Assembly: GCA_039818665.1 (NCBI GenBank)
Contig: JBCBTJ010000074.1
Span: 1 to 10,490 of the forward strand
Reading direction: 5' to 3'
Source of the DNA: JBCBTJ01 sp039818665
GTDB taxonomy: Bacteria; Pseudomonadota; Alphaproteobacteria; Caulobacterales; Hyphomonadaceae
DNA: 10,490 nucleotides
Shown: positions 8,373 through 10,490 of the stretch, piece after piece
How the letters are laid out: the number at the start of each line of letters is the position of its first letter
How positions within the stretch are numbered: the stretch's first letter is position 1
The notes under the pieces: generated by a model
Told to the model about the DNA's origin: nothing
Seen by the model: only the letters and a program-made list of their open reading frames with translations
The model's database searches: none
Position numbers and translations under genes: made by a program

Positions 8373-9724
8373 GCGCCGCTTCAATCGCCCCGCTGGTCGC
8401 GATGGGTCTCGCCGCCGTCGCCGCCATGCTGCTTGCGCCGAGCGCGCATGCAGCCGCCGCGCGCGCCGTCGCAGCGCTTGGGCTGGCGGTGGCGACGGGG
8501 TTCGTCGTCTTGCGGTTCGGCGCGCCGGAGCGACTTGCGACGGAGCTCCTCGCCGACGATCCGCTGGCCCGCTTCGGGATTGCGCTCACCGGATTGTCCG
8601 CCCTCGCCGCTCTGGCGATTACCCGCATAGGCGCAAGCGCGCGCGAAGTGCCGGCGCTCATCGCGATCGCCGCGCTCGGCGGCGCGCTTGTCTGCGGGGC
8701 GCGCCATAGCGGGGCGCTCTTTCTCGGCCTGGAAGTGATGGGCCTCAGCCTCGTCGCGCTCTTCGCCTTCCCGCTGACGCAGCGCGCGCTCGAGGCGGCG
8801 TACAAGTATTTCATTCTGGGCGCCGCCGGCGCAGCGGCGCTGCTATTCGGGGTCGCGATCCTTTATGCGGCCGCGGGCGGCCTCGCCTTCACCGATTGGC
8901 GTTCATCCGCAGACGGCTTGTTTGCGCTTGGCGCAGCCCTCCTGCTCGCAGGCCTCGCATTCAAGTTCGCCCTGGCGCCGTTTCACATGTGGGGACCGGA
9001 CGTGTTCGAGGGTGCGTCGCCGTCAGCGGTCGTCATTGCGGGCGTAACCGCGAAAGTCGCCGTCGCGGTCGCGCTTGTCCGCCTCGCCCAGGAAACCGGT
9101 GGCGCATCCTTGCAGGCCGGGCTGGCGGGCCTCGGCGCGGCGTCCATTCTCGTCGGGAACCTTTTCGCCCTGCGCCAGACGTCGCTCGCGCGCATGCTCG
9201 GTTACTCATCGATCGCGCATTCCGGCTATGTGGCGGCGATCCTCGGCGCCGGCGGGACCGAAGCAGGCGCAGCGGCGCTTTTCTACGTCGCGTCCTATGC
9301 GCCGGCGCTCACTGCGGCGCTCATCATCCTCACCCTCGAAGGCGGAGATGTCCGTCTTGAGAACGTACGCGGACTTTTTCGACGCCGGCCGCTGGAAGGG
9401 GCCGCGTTCGCCCTTGGCGTGATTTCGCTCGCTGGCCTGCCGCCCGCCGTCGGCTTCATTGGCAAACTCTATCTCTTCTCCGCACTCATTGAAGCCGAAG
9501 CGTGGCGTCTGCTTGCGGTCGCCGCAGTCGGCTCCGGGCTTGGCGTCTACTACTATGCGCGGTTCTTCGGCGCGCCGTTCCTGCCATGCAAAGAGGCGCC
9601 ATCGACGCCGCAGGCCGCGCCCCGACGCCATGCAGGACTCGCGATCACGTGCCTCTTTCTAGTCGCCGTACTTGGCGTTTACCCGATGCCATTGCTGGAG
9701 GCCGCCGTCTTCGCAACCCGTTGA
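8369..9724 (+). CDS. nuoN: NADH-quinone oxidoreductase subunit N (NuoN), GTG start
   Basis: NuoN is the proximal antiporter-like proton-pumping subunit, next to NuoK, and the last gene of the operon. It has 451 residues (E. coli 485). Channel residues are E122 in LGLEVMGLSL, K199 in FKFALAPFHMWGPDV, K229 in VTAKVAVAVAL and K366 in GFIGKLYLFSA. The LGYSSIAHSGY block and GLGVYYYARF near the C-terminus match NuoN rather than NuoL or NuoM. The GTG at 8369 overlaps the nuoM stop (GTGA). An in-frame ATG at 8402 is less likely because it would remove half of the first membrane helix. The GGAAA at 8364-8368 directly abuts the start, so it is a poor ribosome-binding site, and coupling to nuoM is more likely. 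The shorter length compared with E. coli comes mainly from loops. The C-terminus ends cleanly before the IS remnant, so the insertion did not damage the gene. Confidence 0.96.
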   Translation: MSAASIAPLVAMGLAAVAAMLLAPSAHAAAARAVAALGLAVATGFVVLRFGAPERLATELLADDPLARFGIALTGLSALAALAITRIGASAREVPALIAIAALGGALVCGARHSGALFLGLEVMGLSLVALFAFPLTQRALEAAYKYFILGAAGAAALLFGVAILYAAAGGLAFTDWRSSADGLFALGAALLLAGLAFKFALAPFHMWGPDVFEGASPSAVVIAGVTAKVAVAVALVRLAQETGGASLQAGLAGLGAASILVGNLFALRQTSLARMLGYSSIAHSGYVAAILGAGGTEAGAAALFYVASYAPALTAALIILTLEGGDVRLENVRGLFRRRPLEGAAFALGVISLAGLPPAVGFIGKLYLFSALIEAEAWRLLAVAAVGSGLGVYYYARFFGAPFLPCKEAPSTPQAAPRRHAGLAITCLFLVAVLGVYPMPLLEAAVFATR

Positions 9725-9739
9725 GGCTCGGCGATTCCG

Positions 9740-9761
9740 TTTCCTGGCGCGGCGCCGGAAA
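9740..9761. terminator. Imperfect hairpin after nuoN, possible transcription end
   Basis: Fifteen bases after the nuoN stop, the TTTCC arm pairs with GGAAA. Above it, past one bulged T, four further GC pairs (GGCG with CGCC) close a 3-base loop. It is well placed to end or protect the nuo transcript. It lacks a T tract on either side; seven G follow instead at 9768-9774, so it is not a canonical rho-independent terminator and may only stabilise the mRNA 3' end. Confidence 0.35.
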
Positions 9762-9837
9762 TACGTTGGGGGGGAATGATAAATCGGCTCGAAAACAGTC
9801 GCCGTTCGCGCTGATCGGGCGGCATTTGCGATAGCAA
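9762..9837. other. Short non-coding spacer between the nuo operon and the IS remnant
   Basis: This short stretch contains a run of seven G (9768-9774) and is more mixed in composition than the nuo genes. I see no convincing gene, promoter or tRNA in it. The left end of the IS element should lie here or just beyond the transposase stop, but with the right end outside the window no terminal inverted repeat or target duplication can be matched. Confidence 0.4.
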
Positions 9838-10490
9838 TTAGTCGCGCCATGAAAGGAAGATATGGCCTGGGCCAACTGTGATCCGGTGCTGCTTCGTCGC
9901 TTGGCCTGGGTCGGAAAAACTGGCGCACACTGAGTGAGCGAACCCTGCCTCCTTTGACAATAGGAGGAGATACAGATTCCCAGGAAACGCTGTTCGCCCC
10001 AACAGATGATTGGAATGCTCCGCGAAACGCGACGTACTCTTCGTCGGATTGGCAGGTGTGAGTTTTCCGCCCGGTCGTTTTGCTGCAGACCGCCTGGGCA
10101 ATGGCGGTCGGATAGACCAGTCTCCCGCATGGCCTTTGGATAGGATCGCAGCTTGTCCGTGACGATCGTTTCAGGGTGCACGCCAGAGTTCTTCAGCAAA
10201 CGGCGTAACAGCTTCTTGGCCGCTTTCGCATTCCGCCGCTTCTGAACGAGCATGTCGAGAACTTCGCCCTCGTCATCAGCGGCCCGCCAGAGCCACATGC
10301 GCCTGCCACCAATCTTCACAACGACTTCGTCCAGATGCCAACGGCCCGTGGGCGGCAGTCTTCGTCGGCCCAGGTTCGCGGCAATCTTCGGCCCGAATTT
10401 GACGGCCCAACGTCGGACCGCCTCCCGGCTCGCCTCAATCCCGCGCTCTGCAAGCAATTCCTCGACGTCGCGGATGCTCAGCGTGAAACG
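9838..10490 (-). pseudogene. IS6-family transposase, N-terminus outside the window, C-terminal part apparently frameshifted
   Basis: This is a DDE transposase of the IS6 family. Reading from the right edge, the first visible residues are RFTLSIRDVEELLAERGI, the usual N-terminal helix-turn-helix region; roughly 30 or more residues lie outside the window. Numbering from the TTG at 10457, the catalytic triad is D43 in WHLDEVVVKIGG, D101 in IVTDKLRSY and E131 in DRAENSH. WLWRAADDEGEVLD is another family block. The clean match ends around RRRVRR (residue 143). After that the expected RF-x-S...QRFLS block is only partly readable (EQRFLG, same frame). A phenylalanine/arginine-rich piece (FFRPR) lies in a second frame. 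A plausible natural C-terminus, ending SWRD with a TAA at 9838-9840, lies in a third. The original frame stays open to 9645, antisense to the nuoN 3' end, which is not a credible protein end. I infer at least two indels and a non-functional gene; sequencing error is the alternative. Confidence 0.72.
9838..10490 (-). mobile_element. Partial IS6-family insertion sequence, ends not resolved
   Basis: The element is recognised only by its transposase; intact IS6 elements are usually about 0.8-0.9 kb with a single gene, so the visible 650 bases would be most of one. It points towards nuoN (convergent) and sits beyond the hairpin that follows the operon. Base composition is clearly less GC-rich than in the nuo genes, especially at 9840-10040, which fits foreign origin. 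Terminal repeats cannot be defined from this window. Confidence 0.65.

Noticed and set aside
8402..9724. Alternative ATG start for nuoN at 8402
   Set aside because: It would remove half of the first membrane helix and lose the 4-base overlap with nuoM, and no better ribosome-binding site precedes it.
9645..9837. Continuation of the transposase frame past 9838 into the antisense of nuoN
   Set aside because: The translated tail has no IS6 similarity and overlaps the end of nuoN. It is best explained by a frameshift that bypassed the natural stop at 9838-9840.
9826..9840. TTTGCGATAG, resembling part of an IS6-type terminal repeat (TTTGCAACAG)
   Set aside because: The match is partial, and the orientation is wrong for the left end of an element whose transposase points leftwards. 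There is no second copy in the window to pair with.
1..10490. A hidden new defence, toxin-antitoxin, RNA or CRISPR system
   Set aside because: The + strand is fully used by nuo genes up to 9724, and the rest is an IS remnant. I found no repeat array, structured RNA gene or unexplained gene of adequate size.

Overview
The window covers most of the distal part of a respiratory complex I (proton-translocating NADH:quinone oxidoreductase) operon, in the order nuoG (5' end outside the window), nuoH, nuoI, nuoJ, nuoK, nuoL, nuoM, nuoN, all on the + strand. A minus-strand, apparently decayed IS6-family transposase follows, and the right edge of the window cuts off its start. Nearly all of positions 2-9724 is coding and strongly GC-rich, with pervasive GC/GCG codon use. 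No RNA gene, CRISPR array, phage gene or new accessory system is visible.

The complex I is of the enterobacterial (E. coli) type. NuoG is the long form, about 870 residues. It keeps the extra N7 iron-sulfur cluster ligands and an E. coli-like C-terminal domain. NuoI, NuoK, NuoM and NuoN also track the E. coli proteins closely. The GC content, the alanine- and arginine-rich proteins and the style of the IS6 transposase suggest an alphaproteobacterium, perhaps a Rhizobiales-like or methanotroph-like genome; this is inference. If so, this would be the kind of second, E. coli-like nuo operon that several Alphaproteobacteria carry beside their canonical one.

The genes work together as follows. 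NuoG carries electrons through an iron-sulfur chain from the NADH-oxidising module (NuoE/F, upstream and outside the window) towards NuoI. NuoI passes them to the terminal cluster at the quinone site, which NuoH helps to form. NuoJ and NuoK relay the coupling signal through the membrane arm. NuoL, NuoM and NuoN are the three antiporter-like proton-pumping subunits. Six of the seven gene junctions are 4-base stop/start overlaps (ATGA five times, GTGA once), which implies tight translational coupling. Only nuoL-nuoM has a spacer (9 bases), and it carries its own Shine-Dalgarno sequence.

Downstream of nuoN (9725-9837) lie an imperfect hairpin with no T tract and a run of seven G. Then comes the convergent IS6-type transposase remnant. 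Its catalytic DDE core reads cleanly, but its C-terminal part is scrambled across reading frames. The points most worth a second look are an arginine-rich expansion in the lateral-arm region of NuoL and the IS remnant that marks the operon boundary.
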